From: Saturnia japonica
Taxonomy: Eukaryota > Arthropoda > Insecta > Lepidoptera > Saturniidae
Direction: 5' to 3'
Assembly (NCBI GenBank): GCA_033032175.1
Contig: CM065332.1
Location: 419,501 to 483,500 of the forward strand
Length of the DNA: 64,000 nucleotides
Shown: positions 22,501 through 33,641 of the stretch, one piece after another
Layout of the letters: each line of letters begins with the position of its first letter
Position numbering within the stretch: the stretch's first letter is position 1
The notes under the pieces: generated by a model
What the model was told of the DNA's origin: nothing
Databases searched by the model: none
Seen by the model: the letters and a program-made list of their open reading frames with translations, nothing else
Program-made: the position numbers and the translations under genes

Positions 22501-24825
22501 CCAAGCTCGCATATAGGCTAGTTTGATAGTGGAATGTCTGCTAAACCACATACAATGCAATATCATAATATACTAATATACAAAATCAATAAACTCGTTT
22601 GGAAAAGCCAAGTATTTTTTATTTAGTTATTACTATTGCTATAAAAAATTAACGTGTATTTTTCATAAATATAAATCATTTTTCTATACCAATATTACAC
22701 AAAAATATAATCATTAAAAAATAAACCAACAAACTAATTTCTGAGTAAACGTAATTTTATAGTTCTCTTTAACATCAACCTCGTCCTTGGGTAATATCGT
22801 ATTACAATTGAGGCCACCAAATATTTTCTGTTAATCATATTTAAGGCTTGATATACTTTTTAGACAATAATTAAAATAAGATCAATATAAGTATTCCCAA
22901 TTAGAAGTTACTCGACAAAGGGAATGCGAAATACATCTAACATTTCCATAACATATCAATAGGCTCGAGGAACTTTGCAACGAGGAACAAGCGTAAATCT
23001 ATTTCCAGTAACTATAATAATTTGTATACAAGTCGCACGGATGTGAATCCTGTACTTTGTTGTTCGTTTTAATCAGCTCCATTACTACAAGAACTCACTT
23101 TTCTTTCACATTTTCCAATATCTTTGCCGTACAGATGACGACTGATACACGACAAATTAATGTTAATGTAAGTTGGCAAGGAGTTAGGCATCCTGCAGAT
23201 TATAGATAATACTGCAGCATCAGGTCGACGTTTTCATATTCTTAAAATATCACTAAAGTTACAGGATACTAAAATTTGGGCCGATCAAACCTGTGGAAGA
23301 TGCTCTCATATCTATTTATCAACAAGGAGAGAGCTGGCAGCCTTCAAACGGTGGAGCAGATTTTCTTGAATCTTAGTTAAGTCCACTCTTGATAAAGTCG
23401 CGATTCAAAAAAAAAAAAAAACAAAACAAGTTTGTTTCATCCGTATAGGTGCTACATTTATTTGTTTGCGCTGGGGTTAAAAATAATGAATGCGAAAGTT
23501 GCCACTTTTCATTTAATATTTTAGTCAATTATTAAGACCAGGCAATATGTTTAAATAAATATTGTACACACAGTTGACAATTGGCCACAGTTGAATAACA
23601 ATTTTGGCTTATACTATTCTTTGTAATCTATATATCGTACGATATAGTATAATGTATTTATTTTGAATGCATATAATAAATTAATGAAATATACTTTAAG
23701 GGTTTAAAATTATTGGTAAATAGATACACAGTATACACACACACAGTACACAGTATACATACACAGTAAATCATGGATTTACTTTAAGCCCAATAAATAT
23801 GTGGGAATTTAGGCAATATAGGAAAAACAGTACCAGGTACTGAATTTAATTCAATAACAACATACTATTGAAGAAGTGAATTATTTTGAGTGAGGAATAT
23901 TATGCACTTTACATGTTAACGCAACACTACATGTTATCATGAACAAAAGAGCAATTCAATAGCAGAAGTCGAAAATTACCCTCGTGACGTGACGGTGAAA
24001 GTCTCCAATCTAGTAGCAATCAAGTATCTGCTTGGAATTAAGTTATCACTGGGGCCTATTGCTATGTAAAACCAACCTCAAACGAACCATATTTCTCGGG
24101 ATAGTCATAATAGGTTGCTACTTCCTAAGACTGAGGAGGACCAAAGATAAAAATAAGTTTAAGTCTCTTTTCTTGTTAAAGCTTATCGAAGCCACACTGA
24201 TTTCCCACGAAATGTATGGGAAAAGTTTTATTGCGATTTCGGACATTTTTAGTACTCTAACTTCAGTTGGTCCCATAGAGTTTATTGATCCTTATAAGAA
24301 ACAGGATCGATTGGCATAAACAAAGTTTGTGTTTAAATAGCCCATTTTCTTTCTAATTGTACACTTTTATTTAAAACATTATGCTAGTAAAAAATTCTCA
24401 AAATGTTAAGGAAAGTTTCCTCAAAAACTATTCATGTAGCCAAAAGTTAATATACTTACCCTCACTACCCCATCTCTAAAATCCATTCTGTATATGGCGA
24501 TGGTATTTCGCAGAAAATTGTACTGGGTGTATTACTTTACTCGGAGTACTAAAAGTAATTTGAGATATTTAGTTCCTTCTGAGCCCGTTTAAGATTAATT
24601 TCCATGTAGATTTTGAGACGTTAAAGACATACCAAAACCGGTAGTAAAGCAGAGCCTTCTTAACAACTTCCACAAGTAGTATTTCTTGTTAGCGAGCGTC
24701 GCGCGGCCTCATTTGCGCTGTGTACCTAGCTAATTATAACAGACAAGATATACATAAACATTATGCACAGTTCATAACGATACAGTGATACAATACTTTT
24801 ATTAAATCAAAAAATATTATAGGTT
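22501..24825. other. intergenic; short microsatellite only
   Basis: AT-rich. A CA/TA-rich simple repeat runs about 23723-23770 ('acacacacacagtacacag'). A 95-codon ORF at 24032-24319 has no recognisable domain and AT-driven composition, so I do not call it a gene. Confidence 0.45.
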
Positions 24826-25000
24826 ATTGTTAACTTATATGCGGTAGAAGTGGGAGCGAGAGGTATTCCAGCGAAATCTCTCTATCACTTGCTAAAAGAT
24901 CTCGGCCTGTCGAGAACTGCAGTAAGTTCTATTTTAGAACGGGTATCTAAAGCAGCATTAACCGGCTCTTACCAAATCTAGCTTGACAGGGAGGGTAACA
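24826..25000 (+). pseudogene. C-terminal relic of a non-LTR retrotransposon polyprotein
   Basis: The + strand reads VEVGARGIPAKSLYHLLKDL, then GLSRTA and RVSKAALTGSYQIWL. I know this segment from the C-terminus of lepidopteran endonuclease/RT proteins, downstream of the RT domain. Only about 57 codons are recognisable and no RT core lies upstream, so the copy is strongly 5'-truncated. The GC-richer 25000-25230, with 'tgggtcgcaagtccc', may be its 3'UTR. Confidence 0.5.
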
Positions 25001-25529
25001 CGAGCAGACAAGGTGAACGCTGATGTGCATCATAAGGGGGCCCCTTAAACCTACGCCTGGGTCGCAAGTCCCAGGGGCTACTCGTGTTTCCTTCTCTTTG
25101 CCACACGATGATTCCATAGAATGCTAAGATGTTTGTCTCTTGAAGATGGCGGATGGTGGGCAAATGGTTTAAACCGGCGCGCTGCGGAATATTGTTTCGA
25201 TGTCCGCAGGTACGAAACCTTGGCATGTACCAATGATTTTATATGAGTTCGCGTACATTTACTAATTCAAACTGGTACAACTATCAGATGATAGTGAAAA
25301 AAAACACGGTATGGAAGCTTGAATGCTTGAAAAATTTTCTGTGTGTAGGAAAAATATAGAACTGGTGAATTCTCAGTGTTTGAAATCGCCAACACGTCAT
25401 GGGTTGGCGTGGTGATGAACCCTGTGCCTTCCTGCAGGAAGAGACATTTGCTCAACAGTGGGTCACTTACAGGTAACTTATTATTATAATTATATATTCT
25501 CTTTATTTGCAACATTGGTTAATATTATA

Positions 25530-25630
25530 TAATATATTGTTTTTTGAAGTGAAAACTTCTTTAGCCACGCTGAGCGAGTTTTGGTATGAAAAACTTATGA
25601 GTTCGCGTCACCGACATGCTGTAATAGCAG
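25530..25630 (+). repeat. MITE terminus-like repeat
   Basis: 'ttttttgaagtgaaaacttc', then 'tttagcca', matches in type the right end (reverse complement) of the insertion at 29966-30334. GAAGTGAAAACTTC is itself nearly palindromic. Only one end can be seen here. Confidence 0.4.
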
Positions 25631-25934
25631 TTTACAAATTATGGTATTTAAATAATTCAGACTATAATTGATTTAAGAATTCAAAAAAGAACACAGTTAT
25701 TCCATTTTCTTGAGTTTTCTTTGCTTTCTTCCTATATATTTTGCCAATGTCAAGTACAGTCCTTATGATATAAAAAATAATTTAAAGTTGTACAAATAAC
25801 CATTACTAGCTGATTCATGTGAATATTTCACAAATTATAGTATGTAAATAAAGTAGGTAGCTAACAGCTCTCTGGCATGTTAGTTCAACAATATGTTAAT
25901 AGATAGCGCCTTGAACATATTTTCATTAGTATCA

Positions 25935-26150
25935 ACAAATACCATCACGCCTGTTTCCTCGAATGGTTGGGCAGAAGTATACTAATGTACACCTACAGTT
26001 CGCCGGGTAAGTTTTAGGTATAGGTTATTGCGTTTCATTGGGCACAAAGCCAAACTCCGAGCTGCTAATGATAATTTCATAGAGAAACTTGATAACACTT
26101 TGCTCGACCTGGAAATCGAATCCAGGACCTCGAGCATAGCAGTGAAAAAT
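25935..26150 (-). repeat. tRNA-derived SINE (family S1), partial copy
   Basis: Reverse complement of a SINE collinear with 43535-43790 and 48365-48620: 'accatcacgcctgt', 'tactaatgtacacc', 'gggcacaaagccaaactccgagctgcta', then the B box on the - strand (GGATTCGATTTCC-type, near 26110). The A-box head is missing. Confidence 0.65.
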
Positions 26151-27033
26151 AAATCATTTTCTTAAGGAAAATATTAATTTTAAACTGCACGTCTATATTT
26201 CTTCAATAGCGAACAATATATGCTTTAAAATAATGTTTGAATCATTAATTTTGATGAAGAATTAACGGAAATATGGCGTTATGAGAAAAAACTCCTTTAA
26301 GAAATAATATTAAAAATATTTGAATGTTATGAATCCTATATACATGATTCTATTCGTTTGATTAAACCGTTAACTGTTTCAATATAATGAACAAAAATTT
26401 CAGTAAAATAAGTTTACATGAATTATTGAATGAATGAATATTATATTGCACTTTATAGTATTGTGTTCAATTTTACTTTATTTTTTTTTAGTTAATACAG
26501 TGGCACGCTTAATGCTATAAAGAATATAAAGTAACACATCAAATACAACTAACTGCAAATAAGAGACAAAGCTTGTGTGTTTGAACAAAAAATTAAATTA
26601 AATGTAAAGCACCAGTCTTGAACAAGGAACTTACAACAACAAATTTATCCCTACACTTAGTAGCCGAGAGCTGGTTAAATAGAATTCTAGTTAATTATTG
26701 AGTTGCACTTCTGCTGTGCGATCACTGTGCACGTAGCACTTGCTTATTACACATAATGAGGTCACGTTTGGCTGCTCCCGACCGGCGACCGGGAACATTG
26801 TACGGAACCATCAAAATATCAACTCGAGAACAAAATTCTCGAGTATACTCTCCAAAATACAAGTTGATTAACACGGGAATTATATTGGAAAATTTTTGGG
26901 TATATTTTTACCATCTGCTTTTTTAATTAAAAGACAGCTGTTTCCGAGCTTTATTAAAACTAATCTTTCAAAATTTGCGTACATTTTCTAATTTGAATTG
27001 GCAATACTATCAGCTTGTCGGGGCTTCAAATCT
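26151..27033. other. intergenic with a perfect small palindrome
   Basis: AT-rich with no gene. ACTCGAGAA (26822-26830), a 5-nt loop and TTCTCGAGT (26836-26844) form a perfect 9-bp hairpin. It lies next to a GC-richer patch ('cccgaccggcgaccggg' near 26778-26793). Confidence 0.4.
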
Positions 27034-27501
27034 ATACAATTAATAAAATTGAAGTGTCTGTTTGTAATGTCAAAATAACAGTTTTTTACTAAATGCATAT
27101 GAATGTATATACGATCCCTATAACAAAACTCATTTTTTTTTTTTTTTGTACCGGGTAATCTCCGAAACGGTTGGACTGATTTTGACGGGACTTTCACTGA
27201 TAGATAGCTGACGATATAGGGAGTAACTTAGGCTACTTTTATTTTATAAACAGAATTAGGGTTCCGCATAAATAAAAAAAACGAGTCATGGTGAATCAAT
27301 TCGGGCACCTAAATGGCTTATGTTGAGTAAACAATAAGAGATATAGCAAATTAATGTACTACATAATTATATACTTCTTCTTATATCTTCTAAGAAACAC
27401 CCACAATAAGTATTTTTGTCTTTAAAACAGCCGGTAGCGGGGGAGCAAGTTTCGCGCGGGCTTTCTATAGTCCACAAGAGCGAAGCCATGGGCACAGCTA
27501 G
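27034..27501 (+). mobile_element. non-autonomous Helitron (family A), full-length copy
   Basis: It runs from 'acaattaataaaattgaagt' to 'gccatgggcacagctag' (CTAG 27498-27501), then T. It is collinear over its whole length with the - strand copy 44287-44790 and over its 3' half with 17708-18000. No coding capacity; it depends on an autonomous Helitron not present here. Confidence 0.7.
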
Positions 27502-28546
27502 TTACTAATATGTGATGACATTTTACTTTTTACAAACTACAAAAATCCATTCGAATACTTTCTATATATTATACATGGGGTGGCAACCACCACTTCCACA
27601 CCGGGTAAGATAGTCTACTTCTGTACCGTCAAAGATGGTATACTATAACCGAGAAGAAAGGCTCATTTACCTTTCGCCGCTGAAGTTACTGCCGATGATG
27701 TTTATCCGAGTGTTCTAGGATCCAAATTCATTTACCACAAATGCCAAACCGAAATATATACAACACCATTCTGTATAGGACCGTAAATGTCGAAAGAAAA
27801 AAAACTGTATCGTGACACGTTAGCCGCCGCTACGGTATCCGTCCGAGTCCCACGCGCAAGTGACCGGTATCACTGACTTTAATTGTGGGAGTAATTTAAA
27901 AAACAAAATAATTTAGCATATCTCCAACCTATTTATAATTCCAAAAAGTACATATTTGAATCTTTTTTCGTTATGGCTTGGCTTTGCTGACAATTATGTT
28001 TGAGGGTCTGGCATTTATTTAGACTATTGGTAAATATTTCGTTTTCTTTTATACACTTATCGAAAGGGCATTACGTGACTGAACGTGATTTATTATCTGT
28101 ATTATGACGAGTAATGTTAAGAGTTATCTGACCCGTAATCTGGCAGTACAGAACCACATGAGTTGATAAACGAAGTCATAACTACCCAGTTAGCATCCGT
28201 CTCGGCAAGATAAAGATGTTTGCAAATTCTTACGTGTACAGTACTGTGAAAATGTAGAGTCGCATTAACCAGTGTGTTCTCTCCCTCCTTCGATATCTGG
28301 TCCTTCAAATCAGGTGCGAAAAGGCAATACTGCAAGCCGGCATATATGTGACGGTAGCTGATGGGATTTGTGAAACGAAGAAAATATGATTAGTAGTACG
28401 CAATAATGTAATGTTTGAAAGACTTTAAATAACTATTAGTAGTCAACCCATTGGTATTAATCGATCGATTGATCGACGTAAATTCGAATGACAAAGAAAC
28501 AAATAATTTTGTATATTTATATGTACATATAAAATGTTTTGTCCTG
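27502..28546. other. intergenic, nothing recognised
   Basis: Mixed composition. A GC-richer block near 27800-27880 ('cgttagccgccgctacgg') is unassigned. No ORF with a domain. Confidence 0.4.
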
Positions 28547-28800
28547 AATGACTGACTGACGGATCAACGCACAGCCTCTGAATGACTGACTGACGGATCA
28601 GCGCACAGCCTAAACCGCTGATCGTAGAGACCTGAAACTTAGAGGGTGTGTTCTTTGTATGACGTAGGCATTCGATATAAAAAGATTTTCCGAAATTTGA
28701 GGGGGTGAAAAAGGGGAAAAAGTTAGTCTTTTTTATCAGAATCGATGGAAGACATCTTTCGTATTTTATTGGAATTCATCCTCTGACGGGTTTAAAAAGG
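28547..28800 (+). repeat. Helitron-like repeat (family D) with a 34-bp tandem duplication
   Basis: Units 28547-28580 and 28581-28614 both begin AATGACTGACTGACGGATCA and differ by a few bases. The following 'aaccgctgatcgtagagacc' and 'gggggtgaaaaaggg' match the type of repeat seen on the - strand at 49388-49670. The right boundary is uncertain. Confidence 0.5.
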
Positions 28801-29159
28801 GGTAGAAAGTTATTTTGGCGGTGATTTGCTTCGAAGTTGATATGAATACTCCTTAGTGCTTTTGATTTAAATTACATTTTATTTTGACACATGTTTGAAA
28901 ACTCAATCCGATTTTATTCAAAAAAGGTTGAACTCACTTAAAAACATAAGCAAATACGCTTTAAAATTGGAATGTCTCGAAAGTCACCGTACTATATTAG
29001 TACCTCATTTGAAGGTTTCTAAGCTTAAAGAGGTTAACCACTTTTAGGACACCGCCTCATAGGGACGTAGAGTTCGAAATTTGAAATGGTATGTACTAGA
29101 ACATTTTGGTTACAAATTATACCAATCATTACATATTTAAAAAAAATGTAATATCTATA
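28801..29159. other. intergenic, possibly more of the preceding repeat
   Basis: AT-rich; nothing firm. Confidence 0.3.
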
Positions 29160-29847
29160 CTAATAATATAATAAAATAGAAAAGTTTTTTGTTTATTTGT
29201 TTGTTTGTTTAAACACGCTAATCTCTGGAACTACCAGTCGGCTTACAAAGAATTCTTTTTTATATGATAGCCAGACCCACGAGAAATAGTATAGGTTATA
29301 TAACATTAGGCTACAATTTCTACCTAGCCTTAAATATTGATTTTTTGTTACGGAAGTCGATGCCCTCGCGAACTGTTTTATCCGCATGCAATAACTTAAT
29401 AGTTAATGATACGTCAATGCAATGTTCTACAAAAATATTGACCATTAGTATATATAAAAAAGTCAGCGATAACATATATCTATATTTTATACATGAGCCA
29501 CAATAAGGTATAGTGCAATTTTTTTTTGTTGATGATTAATTTATGAGCATTATTTTTAAGCATGTCATATTAATTTTTACGAACAAAAGTTACTTCACAG
29601 CAATGTTGTGTTGACAATTTATAATTATTTGGATGCATAGTTTGAGAGATAACACAAAATTTAAATAATTCAACACTCGGCTCGGGTCTGTCTATAGTAA
29701 GTAGTAGTGGCGCGAACGAGCCGTGCGATGCCGCGATGTGACCATCTGACCGCCCGATAAAATTATTGTCTTTATTGAAGTATTATAAATCATCAATCAG
29801 TGATTTCTTCTAAATTGCATGAGGGTGAAGTCGCGGGGCACAGCTAG
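29160..29847 (+). mobile_element. non-autonomous Helitron (family B), copy 2
   Basis: From 'ctaataatataataaaatag' through 'tttaaacacgctaatctctg' to GTCGCGGGGCACAGCTAG (CTAG 29844-29847), then T. Collinear with 19749-20337. An inserted or divergent GC-rich stretch (about 29675-29765) differs between the copies. Confidence 0.72.
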
Positions 29848-29861
29848 TCATTATATAAATA

Positions 29862-30570
29862 CGTAAAGTAAAATCTTTCGGTACCTTTTCAAGCGCAATG
29901 CGTGCACGGAAGACTGTGAGATTTGGCATGGTTAAAGTTTATATGGAGGAGTGCAGAAAGAAAAAAAAATTACGGGTTACACTCCGGGAGTGCCGACAGA
30001 AGTGAAAACTTGATCCCGAAGGCGAAACGTCAAACTAAACGTCTATACTCGTATATGTTGCTGTGATATCGTAGCATACGATTTATTTAAAAAAAATATT
30101 AACTGGGAGTTAACAATTCTTGTATTATCGGTTGTTTAAACACTAGGCAAAACAGTTTTATAGCAATAAATGTTTTTTTTTTAATTTATCCAGACGCGTT
30201 CGCGGTCTGCTATATGTACATGCATATATGCACAGACTATAGCTGCGTCTCGTAACGGTGTCGCGAGTCCAGAGGTTTCATCTCATCTAAAAATATGCGT
30301 ACCGCGCTAAAAGAAGTTTTCACTTCAAAAATATCTATAATATCTGTTACTCATATATTAAATAAAATAAATTAATACTCCGAATCCTACACGACTAAGA
30401 CCATTGAACTTAGACCCTCCAAAATATTGACATTGTCACTCAATGAAAAGTGACAGCAAGTGATCTAATATTCACTCTTTAGGTTCATACTACAAAGGTC
30501 AAACAGAAAAAAGTCTATGATTAAAAAGTCGCTGGTCGAATTTCGATCATTGGGCGACCGATAGTATTAA
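29862..30570 (+). mobile_element. Helitron-like repeat (family E), copy 2, interrupted
   Basis: The left part (29862-29965: 'gcgcaatgcgtgcacggaag', 'actgtgagatttggcatgg') matches 18080-18175. The right part (30335-30570: 'atatctataatatctgttac', 'ccattgaacttagaccc', 'attgacattgtcactcaa', 'cgctggtcgaatttcga') matches 18180-18409. About 370 bp absent from copy 1 lies between. The end is degraded (GATAG where copy 1 has CTAG). Confidence 0.6.
29966..30334. mobile_element. MITE-like insertion within the family E repeat
   Basis: Absent from the otherwise collinear copy at 18061-18409. Its ends carry inverted GAAGTGAAAACTT (about 30000) and AAGTTTTCACTTC (about 30318-30330). The related end at 25530-25630 supports a mobile family. 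No ORF. A target duplication is masked by A runs on the left side. Confidence 0.5.
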
Positions 30571-30599
30571 TAAATTAACTTATATATCTAATTAAGTTT

Positions 30600-30775
30600 T
30601 TCTAATGCTTATCTCGCTAGGTACCTCCTTCATGTTGGTAAGCATGTCGCCAAGCGCCAATAGGTGTTAGGCCAGCTGCACTTGGGCGACAGTCTTCCAT
30701 TAGGCTTAGCGTGCTACAATCTTGAGCCACGTCACTAAGATTAGGTGAGATTGTGGTTATAACGTTAAAACGATT
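30600..30775 (+). repeat. SINE fragment (family S2)
   Basis: 'gccaagcgccaataggtg', 'aggcttagcgtgctac' and 'aggtgagattgtgg' are reverse-complement matches to 31730-31820. The tRNA-like head is missing. Confidence 0.55.
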
Positions 30776-31721
30776 ATAACGATTTAAAAAAACTTAATAC
30801 ATTGACACGTCTTATTCGCACATCGATTAATCTTCTTTTTTTTTCGGCACATAATTTAATATAATTCGTTTGATTTTTTTTAGTGTTACATAACCTCCTA
30901 AGATAGTATTGACATACTCACTAAATATGAACAATCAATCATTTGCTATTAATATCGAATTGTCAATAACGGATGTATATATGAACGACCCTATAATCAA
31001 CCCAATCTACACCATAAGTATAAAGTGTATACTAAAAGCGGCACGTATCTTTAAAGTAAATAAACTCGTAAAGTTTACAGAAAGTAATAAAAATGTGTCT
31101 AAATAAACTAACTGATACAAAAATATATAGGAACAATTACAAAGAAAACATTTCACAAAGTCCTGCAAAGGCCAGGCGCCGCGCCGCGCCGCACCGTTTC
31201 TAAAACTCCATTTCGTAAATAAAACTTATAATACGGCTGGAGTCGAACGGAGTCACGCCCCCTCCCCCCTAACCCCCCTGCAACCCCGCTGCTTCAAGTG
31301 TAACGATGTTATTGAAGCTGTTGGTCACACGCGCGACGCGTCCACCAACTAAGTACTTGCTTTACTCCATTTTTCTAGTCCACTCCATAAAAGCTCCTGT
31401 ATTGCTACACACTCTCGTTGCGTTTGCCAATCGTGTACTCCTTTGAAATATAATTATTTCAGTTTAGTTTTGCAAGTAACAGTTTTCGCTTTGCAATAAG
31501 GCTAAATTGTTATGAAAAACTTTATAATCATAACTTGCGATGTGCTAAATGAAAATGTAGTTACTTATACCAACTTCATGTGACCAATATTTAACGGTTA
31601 AGAATTTTTTTTTAATATCTTTTTGAATTATTTTTTACGATTATTTACATAAAGTTTCATTGAAAATTCTTATAACTTATCCATTGACCAACGACAACAT
31701 TTTTTTTATTATTATAGGATA
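30776..31721. other. intergenic with a C-rich/GC-rich island (31170-31390)
   Basis: Flanks are AT-rich. The island holds GC-rich triplet-like runs ('ggcgccgcgccgcgccgca') and a C-rich run ('cgccccctcccccctaaccc', about 31255-31275). No ORF with a domain. It could be regulatory. Confidence 0.35.
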
Positions 31722-31995
31722 ACGTTGTTGCAATAATCTCACTTGATCTTAAGTGACGATGTGGCCCTAGATAGTAGCACTCTAAGCCTAATGTAAGACT
31801 GGCTCTCACCTATTGGCGCTTGACGATAGATTTTCAACTTGAGGGTAGAAACTAACTAGCCGGGTATTAGAAAAAGCCCTACCACCATGCTGTGGTTTTA
31901 TTACGATGTTATCCTCCACCGAAAGCTTAGTTTCATTGACTCGAACTCACGTCAATCGACGCGGATTCTGTACACGCTACCAACTGAGCCATAAT
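31722..31995 (-). repeat. tRNA-derived SINE (family S2), best copy
   Basis: On the - strand the head reads TGGCTCAGTTGGTAG (A box, about 31977-31991), then GAGTTCGAGTC (B box, 31938-31948), spaced as in a tRNA. A unique body follows, containing 'ccaataggtgagagccag'. It is therefore a Pol III-transcribed tRNA-derived SINE. Fragments of the family lie at 1795, 11395, 30600 and 33235. The source tRNA is not determined. Confidence 0.72.
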
Positions 31996-32984
31996 AGCTT
32001 CAAAAGCATCCATTAGTAAATATAACATAAGTTTCTTGTATAAAAAATTTCATAACAATCGGTGACACCGTTTTTAAGTTAAATCTGACAGACAAAACAA
32101 ATTTGTAAGGGCATTTTCGTGATGTGCTGCCCTTAATACAATAATATGTCTGTCAGGAAATTTGAATAAAATATTACTTATACAGATATGACTACAGATT
32201 TATTAGATATCACTTATTTGAATTAATAAACTCTAGATAGTCATAGAATCACCCTCTATGAATACTGCTAATCAGCAGTCTGTATTTTAAAGAAGCCAGA
32301 CGCAACGTTGCAAAGATAAGGCACATCCGGTAAGACGCGTCTGGCGGTTGCTTTAAAACATTATTGGTAGCGAATAAACGCTCTTCAAAAAATTTAAATA
32401 TTTTTTTAAAGTCCTCCGCTCGCGCACTACTTGACTAAATATAGTAGTCGAGCTGTCATAATATTTAGGAACATAAATGACTTCATTTGAATAAAGAGTA
32501 TTTTCATTTACTTTATTGTTAATTGATTTCAAATAATACCACGTTTCTAATAAGTCCGACTGTTTATTAACACTAAAACCCATTTTTATTAAACAGAAGT
32601 GTAACAGTTGATGTAGTAAAAAAATACTACATAAATGTTTAGATTTTTTTTAATAGATTTTAACGAAGTAACAATTTTTTTCGTTTCAGAAATTTCAACT
32701 ATAGCCTAGATCATTTTACTAAATCACATTAATTATTTACTGGCCCTCCCTTACGATATCGGATCTTTTAAATAAGGTGTGAAGAGACATTTCTGCATAC
32801 CGGTCGGCATTGTTGTGACCACTATCGATGATAAAAAACATTCGTGCAGTTTCTATCAAAATTACCGCCATAAATAATATAACAGTAATAATTTATTTTA
32901 AAATGATAAACTAACTGCAGAATGATGTACGTATGCTACACATAAAAAATATAGTCCTTCCAGTTTGCAGGATGAACAGAACGA
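31996..32984. other. intergenic with a 74-nt hairpin
   Basis: AT-rich, no gene recognised. The hairpin at 32285-32358 is listed separately. Confidence 0.4.
32285..32358. other. 74-nt imperfect hairpin, pre-miRNA-like size
   Basis: TTTTAAAG (32285-32292) pairs with CTTTAAAA (32351-32358) and GCCAGACGC (32295-32303) with GCGTCTGGC (32337-32345). The 5' arm has 2 unpaired bases and the 3' arm 5 between the segments. The loop is 33 nt. No homologous copy was seen in the window. Confidence 0.4.
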
Positions 32985-33180
32985 CAATATATCACACGAG
33001 CTGTCCGCAGCACACCCTCCCCCCGCCTCCCCCCCAGCCCCGCGTCTAGACAAGCCAATTAATATTTTAACGAGTCATTATCGAAGCTCGGTCCCGACCC
33101 AAATCCAATAACTGAACCTGTTGAAATCGCCCGGTCAAATTAAACTAATTAGGTATTGATCGCTCTCATATATTTCAGAC
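32985..33180. other. C-rich island followed by homeobox-type AT motifs
   Basis: 'caccctccccccgcctccc' (about 33012) leads into a GC-balanced stretch with CCAATTAATATT and AAACTAATTAGG. It resembles conserved non-coding DNA in composition only. No repeat copy or ORF explains it. Confidence 0.3.
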
Positions 33181-33234
33181 TGGCCTTTTCAAATCATTCT
33201 GCATCTTCTGACCCACTTTTAATTTGCAGGGTAA

Positions 33235-33370
33235 TAATAGCTCCTGGCGTGAGTTTGAATCCCTACAATGAACCTAAGCGCCCGGTAAAGGAAAACAGTG
33301 ATCTTAGAGTCTCACCATCTTAAGCCACATCGTCACCTACTATCAGGTGAGATTATGGGCATAAAGCTAA
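33235..33370 (+). repeat. SINE fragment (family S2)
   Basis: 'gtgagtttgaatccctacaa' (B-box type) then 'ggtaaaggaaaacagtgat' and 'atcaggtgagattatgggc' match the S2 body in the + orientation. Confidence 0.55.
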
Positions 33371-33417
33371 ATCTACATTTCAAAAATATAAAGAAGTAAT
33401 TTACATAAGAATTAATA

Positions 33418-33445
33418 ATAAGTCCTTACATATGAAATTAGCGTT
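33418..33445 (+). repeat. left TIR of mariner
   Basis: Matches 34679-34706 in reverse complement with a few mismatches; shares TATGAAATT and GCGTTTT. Confidence 0.82.
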
Positions 33446-33641
33446 TTATATGGTAAAAGTAAAATGAAAAAAATATTATGTAATTATGTATACATTTAAT
33501 CAATCGAAGTATGTACCATTATTATCTATGCACTTTCGCCATTTTAAAAGTAGTTAATTGATTCTATTGCTGAAAAAATTGTGGGAGCAAGAATCAATAA
33601 AATCTTTGAAGGCAGTTTGGACAGCCTAACCGGAATTGAAT

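Noticed and set aside
24032..24319. 95-codon frame with hydrophobic N-terminus
   Set aside because: AT-rich composition, no family resemblance and no splice or promoter context; likely chance.
31938..31991. Possible tRNA gene on the - strand
   Set aside because: A and B boxes are present but the sequence continues into a dispersed repeat body, as in a SINE.
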